DNA of 64,000 bases from Cristatella mucedo (GCA_009760855.2 WPIO01000135.1:841001-905000), one strand, 5' to 3'. Shown: positions 1-10,796, counted from the first letter of the stretch. The notes: generated by a model from the letters alone, not told the origin. Numbers and translations are program-made.

Positions 1-32
<32 letters not shown>
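1..32. repeat. (CT)n microsatellite at window edge
   Basis: A pure CT dinucleotide run opens the window and probably continues to the left of it. Confidence 0.95.
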
Positions 33-36
<4 letters not shown>

Positions 37-765
37 CGTGCTGCCCAAAAGCAGACACAAGAGCTGGAATGCACAAAGCTGTCGAGCGTCATAGCGCCCA
101 GCCGGCTTTCGGTCTTATTTTGCCGCTTTCCTCTATATCCATCCCCCCTCCGAACGTTGTACATCGGTGACCCGATTGTAGGTGGTGGCAGACCCCCTCC
201 CCCCCCCCCCGTGCTACACAGGAAGCTGCTTTTGACTTTGCTTTGTCTATTTAGCTGCTGCTGCTGCTGCATGGCACTGTTGCCTGTAATTAGAAAGCTG
301 CAGAATTAGCGATCGTGTGATATCGCCTGTGATGTGCCAATGTATTGATCGCCCTGGCAGTTAACTATCTATCTCTTTGTACTGAAAAGGCTGCAGTTGT
401 GATCAAATGAGACAATTTGGTGCCCTGGTGATGCTTCTCTGTTGATACTGTCTGGCGAGGGTTGTTCTTGCTGTGTGTCTCATGCGTTAGCTTGCTGGTC
501 CCGGACGCTGTGTCCAGCTGTGACCCCACACGAGCCGACAGGCTCCATACAGGCAGCAGCATACACCATTGCAGATTATGTATTGCACGTTGATGAGGCA
601 ATGCATGAGCCAACCAAAAGTGCTTACTTGGGGATAATGCTTGACCATCGTGAAACTTCCGACTCGGAATATAGGTTCAGTCCCAGCATGTATCGGTATT
701 GTTTTGTCCTGGTTAATGTAGTGGCAAAATGAGGCTTTCAATGCTTATGTATGTGTATATGCATT
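33..765. other. Intergenic, no gene seen
   Basis: Contains a poly-C run near 195-210 and a short (CTG)n near 255-270. The open frames here are short and overlap on both strands, and none resembles a known protein. No feature can be supported. Confidence 0.6.
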
Positions 766-1440
766 TATGTATATCGGTCTGTAACTCCATAAAAACTAAG
801 TGAGTGTTACGCTGAAGACTTGTCTTTATCACACTCAAAAGCTTAAGCTGCTTTTGATGCTAATGCACTAGCCAACGGACGAGATCTCATACAACGATGA
901 GCTAGTGAGAAACATAGCTGAGTCGGAAAACGAAGTGAGTAGTATGGCAATGGCTGCGATGGATGGCTGCAGAGAATGTGCCTGAGTTGGCATTGGGAGA
1001 GAAAATGTCTGCCTAATAATAGATATAAATAAAATATGATTCGTTTGTATAGAGTCCTGAGAGAACTGAAGCTCTATCCAGGTGCTTCACATATTCCGCA
1101 GGGCTCGAGTCCACGACCTCGGTAGTCTTGTACCTTGTACCTCTGGTACCTTGACCTCGATTGCCAAAGGCAAGCACCTTCACTCCTGGGTTAACCCGGG
1201 ACGGTGGAATTGTGGAAGTGAGTTTTACAGTCTAGGATCTGAAGAACAAGAGCTTCTGTCGTCAACGGTCTTTCAGTTTGGCTCAAGAATGACCTTGGGC
1301 TCGAGAGGAGGATTAAGCCGGTTCGGCAGTTTAACTAGGTAGGAAGGAGCCAAGCTAAGACTGGCCTCGTAGTTCAGAGTTAGAATTTAGAATTGTTTGT
1401 GTCGGTTGATCAATCATAGCTCTTTCGGCAAAAGGGACAC
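766..1440 (-). mobile_element. LINE-B fragment, split by a SINE
   Basis: Read on the minus strand this matches other LINE-B copies in the window (4195-4740, 26611-27130). The first part holds the 3' untranslated end, recognised by the gtctgtaactccat block. The second part (about 1200-1440) holds the RT C-terminal region that contains the block ggaattgtggaagtgag. A SINE-2 copy sits between the two parts, so the LINE was there first. No usable reading frame survives. Confidence 0.65.
1018..1195 (-). mobile_element. SINE-2 (tRNA-derived), inserted in LINE-B
   Basis: On the minus strand it has a B-box-like block (gactcgagccc) after a degraded tRNA-like head. The 3' part shows the agttctct...gactctatacaaa tail shared by the family. 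It interrupts the LINE-B copy at 766-1440. Confidence 0.6.
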
Positions 1441-2550
1441 GTGGCTGACTGAGATTTTCTGACCAACGTTGCAGCCGCATCAATCACCGACTGTAGAGGT
1501 TTGGTGGCTTTTTTTTATAGCCCAGCCAAAACTGAATTACAATAGTCCATCCTTGAAAGGAACGGTGAGCTAGCAAATCTTTAGCCAGTCATCGCGTTAG
1601 GCAGTCCCTAATCTTGGATATGGATCAAGGCTTCCTTTCAGTAGTATATGCATGTTTTGTAACTTCTGCTACTTGTATCCATGATGTCCATGACGATTAT
1701 GCACGATCTAAATATGTGCGTCGTAGGTACAGTCGACTCTGCGTATAAGAATATTGGATATGGGAATACTGGCTCTGCCTATAAAAATAGCCATTTCACA
1801 TCCCAGATTTCCTCTAGATATAGTCTCACTCTGCATATGTGAATACTTTGTCTAAAAGAATGGCTATTTGCCGGCCCAAGCTTATTCTTGTAAGACGACT
1901 GTACATGTGTGCATGCTGTATCTGCTAACGGCTTGTGCACATCAACACAGGGCTGTGTAGATAAAATGTCAGAATAGCGATCTGTTTAGATAGCATGCGA
2001 GTGTCTTCAGTTACATTTAAGTGGGAGGCATTTACAACCAGGATCTTATGAGAAAGCTGATTAATATCGATGACAAGTACTGTATCGTACAAGTCTAATT
2101 ATGAGTCAGCTACAACTTAATTACATATACAATTTCTAAAGTCACAAAAGCACTCTCAAAACCAAAATCAGAGGCAATAGAAAGCATTAAAAAGTGCACG
2201 AATATAAAAATGGCTGACTGATACTTATCCGTACTGTATTTGTCGCTTTAGACATTTGGAAACGCTTTGCATTAATGAAAGGAGCCAGCTCTTGTCATTA
2301 AGAAGACCTTACCTGAAGTTTCAGACCACTTTGCCGGAAATGAGGCAGATGCTTTCGTCTGTGGAAGCTTATTATTAGTGACTAAAATACCACAGAAAGC
2401 TGTGCTTGCACTTTAAGGCTGGCATCATCAGCCGGCAAGCATGCTGACTGGCTTTGGAGGCATGAAACTTGAGAACCAGTTCTCAAAGAGGATCTGTAGA
2501 TTACGATCACATGGTTAGTATTTTTCATTTGTTTGGCACCTTTAATAATA
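1441..2550. other. Intergenic, no gene seen
   Basis: Moderately AT-rich sequence with many stops in all frames. I see no coding region, RNA gene or clear repeat copy in it. Confidence 0.6.
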
Positions 2551-2551
2551 G

Positions 2552-2680
2552 CTGATTTAACAGCCTATTTTGTATAGCGACAGAAAAGACTCTACGGCTA
2601 TCACAACGGCTTACAGCAGCGATAAAAATCACCTGCCGCAGGATTCGAACACATGACCTCCGGACCGAGTTCCTGAAAAC
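2552..2680 (-). mobile_element. SINE-1 (tRNA-derived)
   Basis: Reverse complement of the SINE-1 consensus seen at 6766 and 28196. The order is the 3' end (taaacagcct...tatagcgacag), the body with ctatcac, and a B-box region (ggattcgaac in this orientation). The tRNA-like 5' head is missing or degraded. Confidence 0.75.
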
Positions 2681-2685
2681 CAACC

Positions 2686-2830
2686 TCGTAAAAGAACTTA
2701 ATCTCTATTCTAGCACTGCACATATACCACGGAGTTCGAGCCCACGATCTTGGTTATCGAATTCATTCGCCTTGACCTCGGTTCGAGGCGAGAGCCTGTG
2801 GGAGCCACTGGGCCTAACCAGTGGAGCCAC
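2686..2830 (-). mobile_element. SINE-2 (tRNA-derived), diverged
   Basis: Reverse orientation. It carries the LINE-like 3' end (agaacttaatctctattc), the B-box block gttcgagcccacga and the cactgggcc A-box side. It lies next to a SINE-1 in the same orientation. Confidence 0.65.
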
Positions 2831-3397
2831 GATGCTAGTGGCTGCCCCGACGACGGTGATAGTACGATTTGTTTGGTCAATTGGCCACTCGCTAATTTAC
2901 TTCCAGCCTTATTTCATTATTTTTGTTTTTCCTATTGACGGTTTTTAATATTAATAAATATTTAAATAACGTCTGAGGACCACATATTTTTCTAGGAATT
3001 TCGCATGCACTGGCAAGAGGGCGGAAGCGTACCGATTGGTTAGTCATGCGAAGTAGTAACATGCGAAGTTTCAGAACACAAAGGCACAACGAGGACGATT
3101 CAATCGTATGGAGCAAAGGCTGTGAGGAAAAGGTAGGAGTGTATCGTCTTTGAATGTAGCTAAACTAGATGACCGGATGTCAGTCTGTTGTGAGAACCAA
3201 GCTCCATGAGCATACTAAATGAAAAAAATGTCTCCATGAGATTTGACGCTCGTCAGAGACAACAGAAAGACTAATTAGAAGAGCGGATCTCGCTTTTGAA
3301 GCCCTCATTAAGAAGTATTACAATGCTACCGGCTGGATCAAGAGAGTGAAAGACCCCACAGTTTTCGTCAGGCGAGTAATAGAAGTCCAGACGGATC
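2831..3397. other. Intergenic, no gene seen
   Basis: No coding similarity is visible. Open frames on either strand are shorter than 80 codons and do not resemble known proteins. Confidence 0.5.
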
Positions 3398-3480
3398 CTT
3401 TGCAGCAAATGTAAAGCGCTTAGAAAGAGATTTGAGTTCTCTGAGGGCGCTTTATCAAGAGCATTATTATTATTATTATG
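3398..3480 (+). mobile_element. LINE-A 3' end fragment
   Basis: Contains gcaaatgtaaagcgcttaga, then the ttctctgagggcgctttatc block and a (TTA)n tail. This is the same 3' terminus as the long LINE-A copies at 20190 and 23740, and represents a severely 5'-truncated insertion. Confidence 0.75.
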
Positions 3481-3689
3481 TAACTAATGCATGAATCTTA
3501 CCACTAATGGATGCATGAATAGTGCGTGAACTTATCTAAGCAAGCCCGAAGTTTTTCATTGTTAAGTAGATGAAAAAGTAAGTAGACGAGTGCAGAGCTA
3601 CTTCGTGTAGTGAGTCATTTTGGTATAGAACACCCAGATTGTGTGCTGAGGCTATTGCAGAGATGGTAGCCGAGCCAATTTAGATGGTT

Positions 3690-3790
3690 ACGCTTTCATT
3701 GCTGATACACTAGGTTTGCCTATGGCTAGTAAGTTGGATTTATCCTCATTCAGTTTGAGAAATTCTGCTTCCATCCAAGTGCTAATGCCA
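3690..3790 (-). mobile_element. LINE-A RT fragment
   Basis: The minus strand encodes a stretch with FLKLNEDKSNLL and GKPSV. These correspond to the segment just after the YADD box in the LINE-A RT (FLKLNDDKTNLL, MGKPSV). It is an isolated relic that stops soon after. Confidence 0.7.
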
Positions 3791-3999
3791 GCAATACATA
3801 CGGCAAGGAGAAGAGAGACTGGGAATGATGGGAAACTGGGAAGGATTAAAGCACATAGATACGCATGCATTGCATCTCCATAACAATGAAAGCCTGGATT
3901 GTGCTTTTAAATAACGTCGGAAGAGGAAGAGTATGCAATGCAAAATGAAGTGAAGTGGATCTTGGGGCACGCGATTCTTCAAGGGGGCACACTGAATAA

Positions 4000-4120
4000 C
4001 AATAATAGTAATACATTTCTTTAGCGAACTCAGCGAACTTAATCCCTTTCCAGGCACTTTACAAATGCTGTAAATGAAACATAATCAAAAGGTTAGTGTA
4101 AACATGCACAATGTCAAAAG
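4000..4120 (-). mobile_element. LINE-A 3' end fragment
   Basis: Minus-strand copy of the LINE-A 3' untranslated region. It begins with an AATAAT-like tail, followed by agcgaacttaatccctttcc and the acatgcacaatgtc block found in other copies. Confidence 0.6.
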
Positions 4121-4194
4121 CGTAGGGCTGAATGACCGGTGCCTGTTGACGTCTGCTTTCTTAATTTCCCACTGAGAACGGCCCTGAAACATTT

Positions 4195-4740
4195 TAGTAT
4201 AGTGCGTGTGCTGCCTAATGTAATGTATCTCCGTCTGAAACTCTACAAAGTCGTAAAGACCATGTGGGTGTTACGCAGGAGAGATGTGTTTATCGCACTC
4301 ACAGCCTAAGCGGCTTTCGGTACGCATTCGGTAGCCAACAGACTTCGTCTCACGCAACAAAGAGAAAGTGGGAAGCATAGCAGAGTCAGGAGAGCAGTTG
4401 AGGTAGTGAGTAGCATGGAAGTAGCAGCTCATGATCGCTGAAAAGGATGAGCCATAGTCGGCAGTAGGAGAGTAGTTGTCGTTGCGTAAGAATTGTGGAA
4501 GCGAGTTCCACAGTCTAGTACCTGCAGAGCTGAACCTTCTGTCGCAAACGGTCTTGAAGCGGAGGAATTAAAAAGGATCTAGGATCTGTAGAGCTAAAGC
4601 TTCTGTAGCCAAAGGTCTTTAGGCGGAGGAATGGAACAGCTAATTTATTGTCCACACAGGACCTGAGGGCGCGAACAGGCTGAAACTGATGCAGCAGTTC
4701 AGCTAGGTACGAAGGGTGCTTAGACGAGACTACATGCGTT
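4195..4740 (-). mobile_element. LINE-B 3' half
   Basis: Starts with the (TAATG)n-type tail and the block tgtatctccgtctgaaactc. It then runs through the 3' untranslated region (ggtacgcattcggtagccaa) into the RT C-terminal coding region (tccacagtctag, gcagcagttcagctaggta). It is nearly collinear with the copy at 26611-27130. There is a short internal duplication near 4555-4620, and the frame is broken. Confidence 0.75.
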
Positions 4741-4769
4741 CAGAGACTATGTAATCACCGATACACTAA

Positions 4770-5290
4770 TTACTATAATGGTAGTGATAAGATATTTGTA
4801 TAGCACCCTCGGACAACCTGATTACCTTTAAGCACTTGACCAATGCTATAAAGAAGACCTGTCCATATGGTAGACGATTAACTTCGTGGTGTCAGCCCGA
4901 ATAACCACGCAAAGGACGATCCGCGGGGACCCAGCAAATGCTGCGAGGAATTCGAGGTCCATTGTTAACTTCTGTTTAATTATCGTAAAGTCTGGAATGT
5001 CGTGAATCAGTCGAGACTGAATTCCAGGCTTTGGGAGCAGACGAACTAATGGGGTGGTCTCCAAGATATTTGAAATTGATTCGAGGCGCAGCTAAGCGAC
5101 TTGAGTCAGAGGAACTGGTGGTACGATGCCTAGCGCGATTGAGAAGTGGTTCTGATAGATGGGCCGGAGCAAGAGAATGGAGAATGGAGGACCTACAAGA
5201 GAGTGGCAAAAGGTTGAAGTTGATGAGAAGCCGGAGCAGCAGAATCAGCAAATCAGAAGTGATGCGTGATGTGGCACTGTTCACGACATA
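4770..5290 (-). mobile_element. LINE-A-related RT C-terminus, broken
   Basis: The minus strand encodes ARHRTT, a SSAPKAWNS block and the preceding LAPAHLSEPL. These match the LINE-A C-terminal pattern (AKHRTT, SSYAPKAWNSLP, MAPAYLSDIL). It is diverged enough to be another L2-type subfamily. The lower-coordinate part is its 3' untranslated region. Confidence 0.65.
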
Positions 5291-5850
5291 ACAGGCAGCT
5301 TTTAGAGTTTTGCACCAATTGTAATTCCTTATTTTGCGGAATGTATTGCGTCATTTATTTCAGGAAAATGATAAGGTGGCCTTGGTTTATAAGCCTTGGT
5401 TTGACTCATGGGTTTAAGATGCTTGCCTTTGACGAATGAGATCGTGGGCGCGAGAACTGCGACATATGTGATGCGCCTGGACAGAGATTAAGTTCTCTCA
5501 GGGCAATATACAAATAAATTAAATGTTAGATATAGAGTTAACAGAAGTTGAGGTGACATGGAACTCTCTACTAAATTCTTATGCAGGGACATCTCCTCAG
5601 TGGCCGCCGACTTTGACACTTTCTTTCCAGGAGTACAGCATATATGGCATTTACGAATTCGACTCTCTTAGCTTCTCGCACTGTTTTCTCTGCTTGAGAT
5701 AAATTCTGTTACTAACCCTTTTGGGACGAGAGGAAGTATGGGGATCAGAGCTAGGGCAATGGAATAAAAGCTGACGAGACGTAAGATGACGGAGCGTCTG
5801 ATAGACACTTTGCTGCAGAAGCACTCCATCTTGCCGACTGAATATATATA
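5291..5850. other. Intergenic, no gene seen
   Basis: Only a short plus-strand SINE/LINE tail trace (about 5480-5525, gagattaagttctctcaggg) is recognisable. No gene is supported. Confidence 0.5.
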
Positions 5851-5984
5851 TATTTCATTTGTATAGCGTCCCAAGAGAACTTAATCTATTCAGGCGCTTT
5901 AAATATGCCTCGGGGTCGAGCCCACGACCTCAGCCACACCTTGGTCGGGGCAAGCACCTTTACCACTGGACCAAACCAGCTTGT
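5851..5984 (-). mobile_element. SINE-2 (tRNA-derived)
   Basis: A well preserved copy. On the minus strand it starts gctggtttggtccagtgg (A-box side) and has gaggtcgtgggctcgac (B-box side). It ends with taaagcgcctgaata then agattaagttctctt and a gctatacaaat tail. The 3' half is close to the LINE-A 3' end. Confidence 0.8.
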
Positions 5985-6681
5985 TGACCCTTTCTCTGAT
6001 CTTTTACTTTCACACTCGCAGCTAACTAGTTCTGCCCACATAAGCTAACGTTGTGCAAGAAGTTCCATCGAGGGAACAGTAAATGTTCATATTTGGCTGC
6101 ACGAGTTCTCGTGCAGTGTTATCATGTGAAATGCTGTGCCTAGTGCTTTTCTATACCCCCCCAGGCACGCCAAAGTATAATTGGTAGGCCCCCCACATCT
6201 CAGCAAACGTTTTCATTACAGTATATTTTCGCTATTGTCTTGATATATTGTCTCCACATATCAACATGCATCCTGGGTGCAAGCCATCTCTTGATGTAAT
6301 GGCAATAAAATATGGCATTTCACTATCCTCTTACTCTGCAATAAAGTACAACATAACTACTAAAATGTCAGTTTAAGGCACCAGCACACTTCTATGGATA
6401 TTACTCGATAGTGTGATGTCCCACTAACCCTGACTTAATTCAGTTTAGCAGCACTACGCATGCCATCTTGTATGTGACAACTTTACATGTGCACCGTGCC
6501 TAACAGGAGAATATCCAGATGAACATTTTCTGACCGTTTAAGGAATCATCATTTATGTGCTTATTCCTAAAACGATTTGTGCATGCTATTGTCACTGGTA
6601 AGTTTACATGATTTTTTTCAGCTATGTGGTGATGATACCTTGGAAGAGATTTCCCTTTCTTAGGGTACTACACAAACATAA
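5985..6681. other. Intergenic, no gene seen
   Basis: AT-rich, stop-dense sequence with no recognisable repeat or coding region. Confidence 0.55.
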
Positions 6682-6760
6682 TTCAATTTGCATAGCGCCC
6701 TAAGAGAACATCTCTATTCCTTCGCTTCGCATATGCCAGGGGGCTCCAAGGGTACAGTGA
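6682..6760 (-). mobile_element. SINE-2 3' fragment
   Basis: Reverse orientation: the tatagcgccctaagagaac-type end, ctattccttcgcttcgcata and a remnant of the B-box side. It directly abuts a SINE-1. Confidence 0.6.
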
Positions 6761-6765
6761 TTATT

Positions 6766-6937
6766 GGTGAGCCGTGATGGCACACTGGGTAAGGCGGTTG
6801 CTTTCACGATCTCGGTCCCGAGGTTGTGGGTTCGATTCCTGCGGTGTGCGATTCTTTATCGCCACTGCAAGCGGTGGTGATAGCCGTAAAGGCTCTTCTG
6901 TCGCTATACAAAAAGAGGCTGTTTAATCAACTAGGAT
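6766..6937 (+). mobile_element. SINE-1 (tRNA-derived), good copy
   Basis: It begins ggtgagccgtgatggcacac (A-box side) and carries a B box gggttcgattcc about 50 bp on. A tRNA-unrelated body (gcaagcggtggtgatagccg) and the tail ctatacaaaaagaggctg follow. The spacing of A and B boxes is what pol III SINEs show. Near-identical copies occur at 9365, 28196, 41037 and 42934(-). Confidence 0.85.
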
Positions 6938-8201
6938 TTATTTATGATGAGTGGCAAAAAGGGAGATATTCTATTAATTTGCATATGTAGCTGCAAAGGT
7001 ACTCTCTCATTGCTGACGTTGAACAATGAAATGCTAGAACTTGGAACACTTTAAACAGGCTTGAAATTTAAAAGAATTTTTCCTAGGTTTGCAACGGCAT
7101 TCCAGCAGCTTGGGCTCTCTATACTACGCCCGAATTGACAAATGGTGCTTGCGGTGCTTCCGGTGATTTCGCTTGGCGTAGCTGAGTTGGCGTGTTGGAA
7201 AGCTGCAAGATTAATCAAGCTTTACCGTTTTTTTTAAATGGCTTCAAATTAACGGAAGACCTTAAATTAGAAGTCATTACATGCATTGAATGAATACCAA
7301 TTAAGATCCAGAATCAGCAGAAGCTGAATGAAAAAACATTCTCAACGAGCTGTAGAGACGCCACCAAATGCATTCACATTGACCTTAATTCGAGGTGAGC
7401 ACCTCAATCGGTGGCACAAACCAGCACGGTAAATGAATTTTAATCATTACTCTTATCGCATGAAACTACACCATTAATAACCGGAGTTCTCAGTTTGCTG
7501 TTTCCTCTTGACTAAAATGAGTCATGAGCTAACTTGCCTTTGCTTACCCACTACTAGCCGACTTACCCCCTTAAACCAGTTAATTTCAAGTTTCAAATTT
7601 CTGAAATTAAACCCTTGCCTTAAAAAACAAGATACGAGATTCTACACACGTTTTGACCGATATTTAAATGCAAGCTGCATGTCCTAGACAAGAAATAAAA
7701 AATACTTACTACACCAAGCAAAGACATAACGTCTAGCTTCCTGGACCACTGCTCTAAATATTGAGTAAAGACTGGCATGGGTTCAACGATGTGATCGCGC
7801 CAACAAATAAATCTCAGGTAGACACGACATCCTTCAGGTTATTTATTACTACACAGCTCAGTGTAGGATTTTCGTCAATTAGACGACAGTCGATAGAAAA
7901 CCCAGAACCACCCCGACCGAATCAAGAGCTCACTGGTCAAACAGCACAAGCACTTGTTGTCTTGAGCAAGTTATTCCATAACAAAATCTGCTGGGCCACA
8001 GGGTGAATCAAACTTCTCGACCACCACAGAGTGCAGCATGCCAGAAGTCGCAAATCACCTTTCTTGGAACACTAAATGCCTATTCGTTTTGACAACAGTG
8101 TATGGAGATGCTTGATGACGGCTGCTTCAGTCATTGACGTTTTTTTGGTTTTGATCGTCCAGATCCACTATCAAATAATCAGCGAATGCAAAAACTCTAT
8201 A
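6938..8201. other. Downstream flank of RNF146
   Basis: No second gene is seen. A minus-strand AATAAA lies at 7847-7842, about 355 nt past the RNF146 stop, and is a possible poly(A) signal; part of this stretch may therefore be its 3' UTR. A plus-strand open frame at 7761-8006 is not supported by similarity. Confidence 0.45.
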
Positions 8202-9173
8202 TCAGACATAGTCATGTGCTCGATCATCGGACATGCTGAGGGCAGCCACTAAAACATTAACGTCTGCATCTTCTGACCTGTGGCTGCGCTGCCGGCTGCG
8301 CTGTCTTGCAGAGGTGCTCCTGAACTGCTCGTCTCGAGGTGCTGCTGCCTCCTCAATCTCTGCCCGACGTGAAGCACGAGTATAAGCAGGCTGATCTGTA
8401 ACTACAGACGAGTGCTGTCCAGCATTATCACTCTCCTGAGGAGACACGGGCAATGCTGGTGAGCTCTCACTAGGACGACTACGTCCCGATTGAGCTACGT
8501 CGCCTGGTAACAAGCACAAGCTTTGTTCTCGGATGCCTGGCTCTCGAAAGTTCGACGGTTGCTGCAACTTATTTGGTTCAACGAGGGCATCATTACTTGA
8601 GGAACCGCAGGGCCCAGCTGTAGAGGCTTCCAAGGCGCACGCTGCATTATCGTCCACTTTGGATTGCGTGCCCGATGCGCTGCAATCGTCACAACGAAGT
8701 CCTGCTGCAGGCAGTCTAAGACCGGCAACGCCCACCCTGTCTCCTATAGAGATTATATCCCTTTTAATCCGTCTATACACGGTCCTGTCCGTCTTTCGAT
8801 GCTGAATCATATCTTTGAAATTGATGACGTACACATAACCTGCAATAAGTCTGTCAAATACGGCTTCACGATCTTGCTGATACACAGCTTCAAGCTCATC
8901 GCTATCCCTTTGCTGGTACTGCCACCAGCCGGATGTTTTTGCCTGGTAAAACCAAGCGAACCGCTCAGGACTGGAGTCCTGTGGACGAAACGACTCCCCA
9001 TTGAGGATCTGTGGGTTGTCCAAAAACTCTGCCGGTATAGGCCTTCGGCAATATGCACAAGTCCCACTGCGGTTTGCAATGCCTTTGATGCACAAGTAGC
9101 AGAACACGTGGTCGCACGGAAGTCTGGCTGGGTGCTCACATCGCTGAAGGCAAATGCCACAATCTGCAAACAT
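8202..9173 (-). CDS. RNF146: RNF146-type RING/WWE E3 ubiquitin ligase
   Basis: The protein is 323 residues if translation starts at the ATG at 9173. Residues 5-42 form a canonical C3HC4 RING (C5, C8, C20, H22, C25, C28, C39, C42). Residues about 72-141 are a WWE domain with GWWQY at 82-86, Q124 and a basic RRIKRD at 134-139. These correspond to residues that in vertebrate RNF146 bind iso-ADP-ribose. In the known family this ligase ubiquitinates poly-ADP-ribosylated targets such as axin and tankyrase. The C-terminal half is low-complexity, polar and rich in Ser/Arg. The human protein is about 359 residues. The start is uncertain: tttgcag at 9170-9164 is a good 3' splice site just inside the frame, so the true start may lie in an upstream exon, with this exon beginning at 9163. 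Confidence 0.9.
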   Translation of the reverse strand: MFADCGICLQRCEHPARLPCDHVFCYLCIKGIANRSGTCAYCRRPIPAEFLDNPQILNGESFRPQDSSPERFAWFYQAKTSGWWQYQQRDSDELEAVYQQDREAVFDRLIAGYVYVINFKDMIQHRKTDRTVYRRIKRDIISIGDRVGVAGLRLPAAGLRCDDCSASGTQSKVDDNAACALEASTAGPCGSSSNDALVEPNKLQQPSNFREPGIREQSLCLLPGDVAQSGRSRPSESSPALPVSPQESDNAGQHSSVVTDQPAYTRASRRAEIEEAAAPRDEQFRSTSARQRSRQRSHRSEDADVNVLVAALSMSDDRAHDYV

Positions 9174-9364
9174 AAACAAAACATGAGTGCACTAAACCCA
9201 AAACGATGACCAGATGCGATAGCCTACAGGCCCACACACATATATACATACCGCATACAACCATGGTGGCACAGTGGCTGTATATGGCAATACATACAAG
9301 GCCAACCAATTAGGATGTGAGAAACAAAAGTATAAAAAAAGTCATTCGTATACCAACTCAAAGT

Positions 9365-9549
9365 GGTGAGCCGTGATGGCACACTAGGTAAGGCGGTTGC
9401 TTTCACGACCTAGGTCCCGAGGTCGTGGGTTCGATTTCTGCGGTGGGTTCGATTTCTGCGGTGGGCGATTCTTTATCGCCACTGCAAGCTGTGGTGAAAG
9501 CCGTAAAGGCTCTTCTGTCGCTATACAAAAAGAGGCTGTTTAATCAGCT
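9365..9549 (+). mobile_element. SINE-1 with duplicated B box
   Basis: A full-length SINE-1 in which the segment gtgggttcgatttctgcg occurs twice in tandem, giving two B-box-like sequences. The remaining body and the ctatacaaaaagaggctg end are intact. Confidence 0.85.
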
Positions 9550-9565
9550 GGGAAAAAGAAAAAAA

Positions 9566-9632
9566 AGAGAACTTCAATGCTATCCTGGTGCTTTACATAT
9601 ACCAAAGGGTTCAAGTCAACGACCTTGGTCGT
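9566..9632 (-). mobile_element. SINE-2 3' fragment
   Basis: Reverse orientation: agagaacttcaatgctatcc, the gtgctttacatatacc block and a decayed B-box side (gggttcaagtcaacgacc). It is adjacent to the SINE-1 end. Confidence 0.55.
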
Positions 9633-10365
9633 TATAGGCAATTCTCACTTACCATCAAGCTCGTGGGTGGCAGGTTGGGGGGAGGGGCAAAACGGAAGGC
9701 AAACCGAAAGCTGATAATTAATTATCATCAATAGAAGCCCAGGCAGCCCCTACCCAGTAACCGCCAGGTATCCAAGGCTACCAAGCTTTGACATTTTCTT
9801 GAAGGCTGCAGGGTAGCACAACTTCAGCAAGAGCAGATTGATTGGGGTTTCTTTCAGGATGACCGGCATTTATATAATGCTAAAATGGCTGCTGGGCGGT
9901 GCATCTTAGGAGGTGATATGATGCATTGGTTTCTAGAGGAGCGATCGCTTTCCTCCCAAGGGTGGCCATATTTTTAGAGCTCGGGAGCAAATCTCTTAGG
10001 TATGTCTAGCGAGGTGTGCTGGGTGGCATGCCTTCTATGCACAGCTTGGGCTCTCCAAGTGGCCAGCACCGATTTTTTTTTGGTGTTCTTTATACACAGT
10101 GCACTTTCAGTCTCTCCACACGCAGGGGGGGGGGACACCCGATATATATATTTCAAGTTTACAGTGTCTAATCAGCTCAGGTCTAAAGGGCTACCGTGTG
10201 GAGCAAGCACCTTAGGCTTACAGAACATGGTCAGATTTTTAGAGCCTACCATTTGTTTGGATTGGGAGTTAAAAAAGGAATGCAGCATGGCACACGTTTG
10301 GTGGCATTCAGCATTAGTAGTGTCTATCTGCCTGGATGTGGAGGCTCACAGAGCTAGACACCCTT
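9633..10365. other. Intergenic, no gene seen
   Basis: Includes a G run near 10126-10134. The 129-codon plus-strand frame at 10002-10391 runs into a SINE and has no recognisable similarity. Confidence 0.5.
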
Positions 10366-10516
10366 CGGTGAGCCGTAATGGCACACACTAGTTGAGGCGG
10401 TTGCTTTTCACGACCTCGGTTCCAAAGTCGTGGGTTCGAATCCTGCAGTGGGCGAATCTATATTGCCAGTGCCATCGGTGGTGATAGCCGTAAAGGCTCT
10501 TCTGTGGCTATACAAG
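10366..10516 (+). mobile_element. SINE-1, moderately diverged
   Basis: ggtgagccgtaatggcacac head, B box gggttcgaatcc and the body through gtggtgatagccgtaaagg. It ends early at ctatacaag. Confidence 0.8.
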
Positions 10517-10796
10517 TGCTGGGTAACTCAGTTTCGATATCACTCGGCAACAGGATACAATCAGACTATTACAAGTAACGAAGGCTTGACGGCACTGCTC
10601 AAATCTAGAGCTTGGCTAAAAGCAGAGGCTAATCCCTTATTTAACAGGCTGGTGTGCCATCTAGACGAATTACAGCTACCTGTGCAGTTCCTGAGAGGTG
10701 CACACACTCTGGGACGCACCGAGAAAAGGCTGGCGTGGCCATGGCAACCAGTACAGGCCTTAACTGCACAAGTGGCCCCAGGATCTTCGCCCAGGG

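Noticed and set aside
6766-6900. A tRNA gene (A and B boxes)
   Set aside because: No proper cloverleaf, plus a long unrelated body and many dispersed copies: a tRNA-derived SINE.
8664-9209. 181-codon plus-strand ORF
   Set aside because: Antisense shadow of the RNF146 coding exon.
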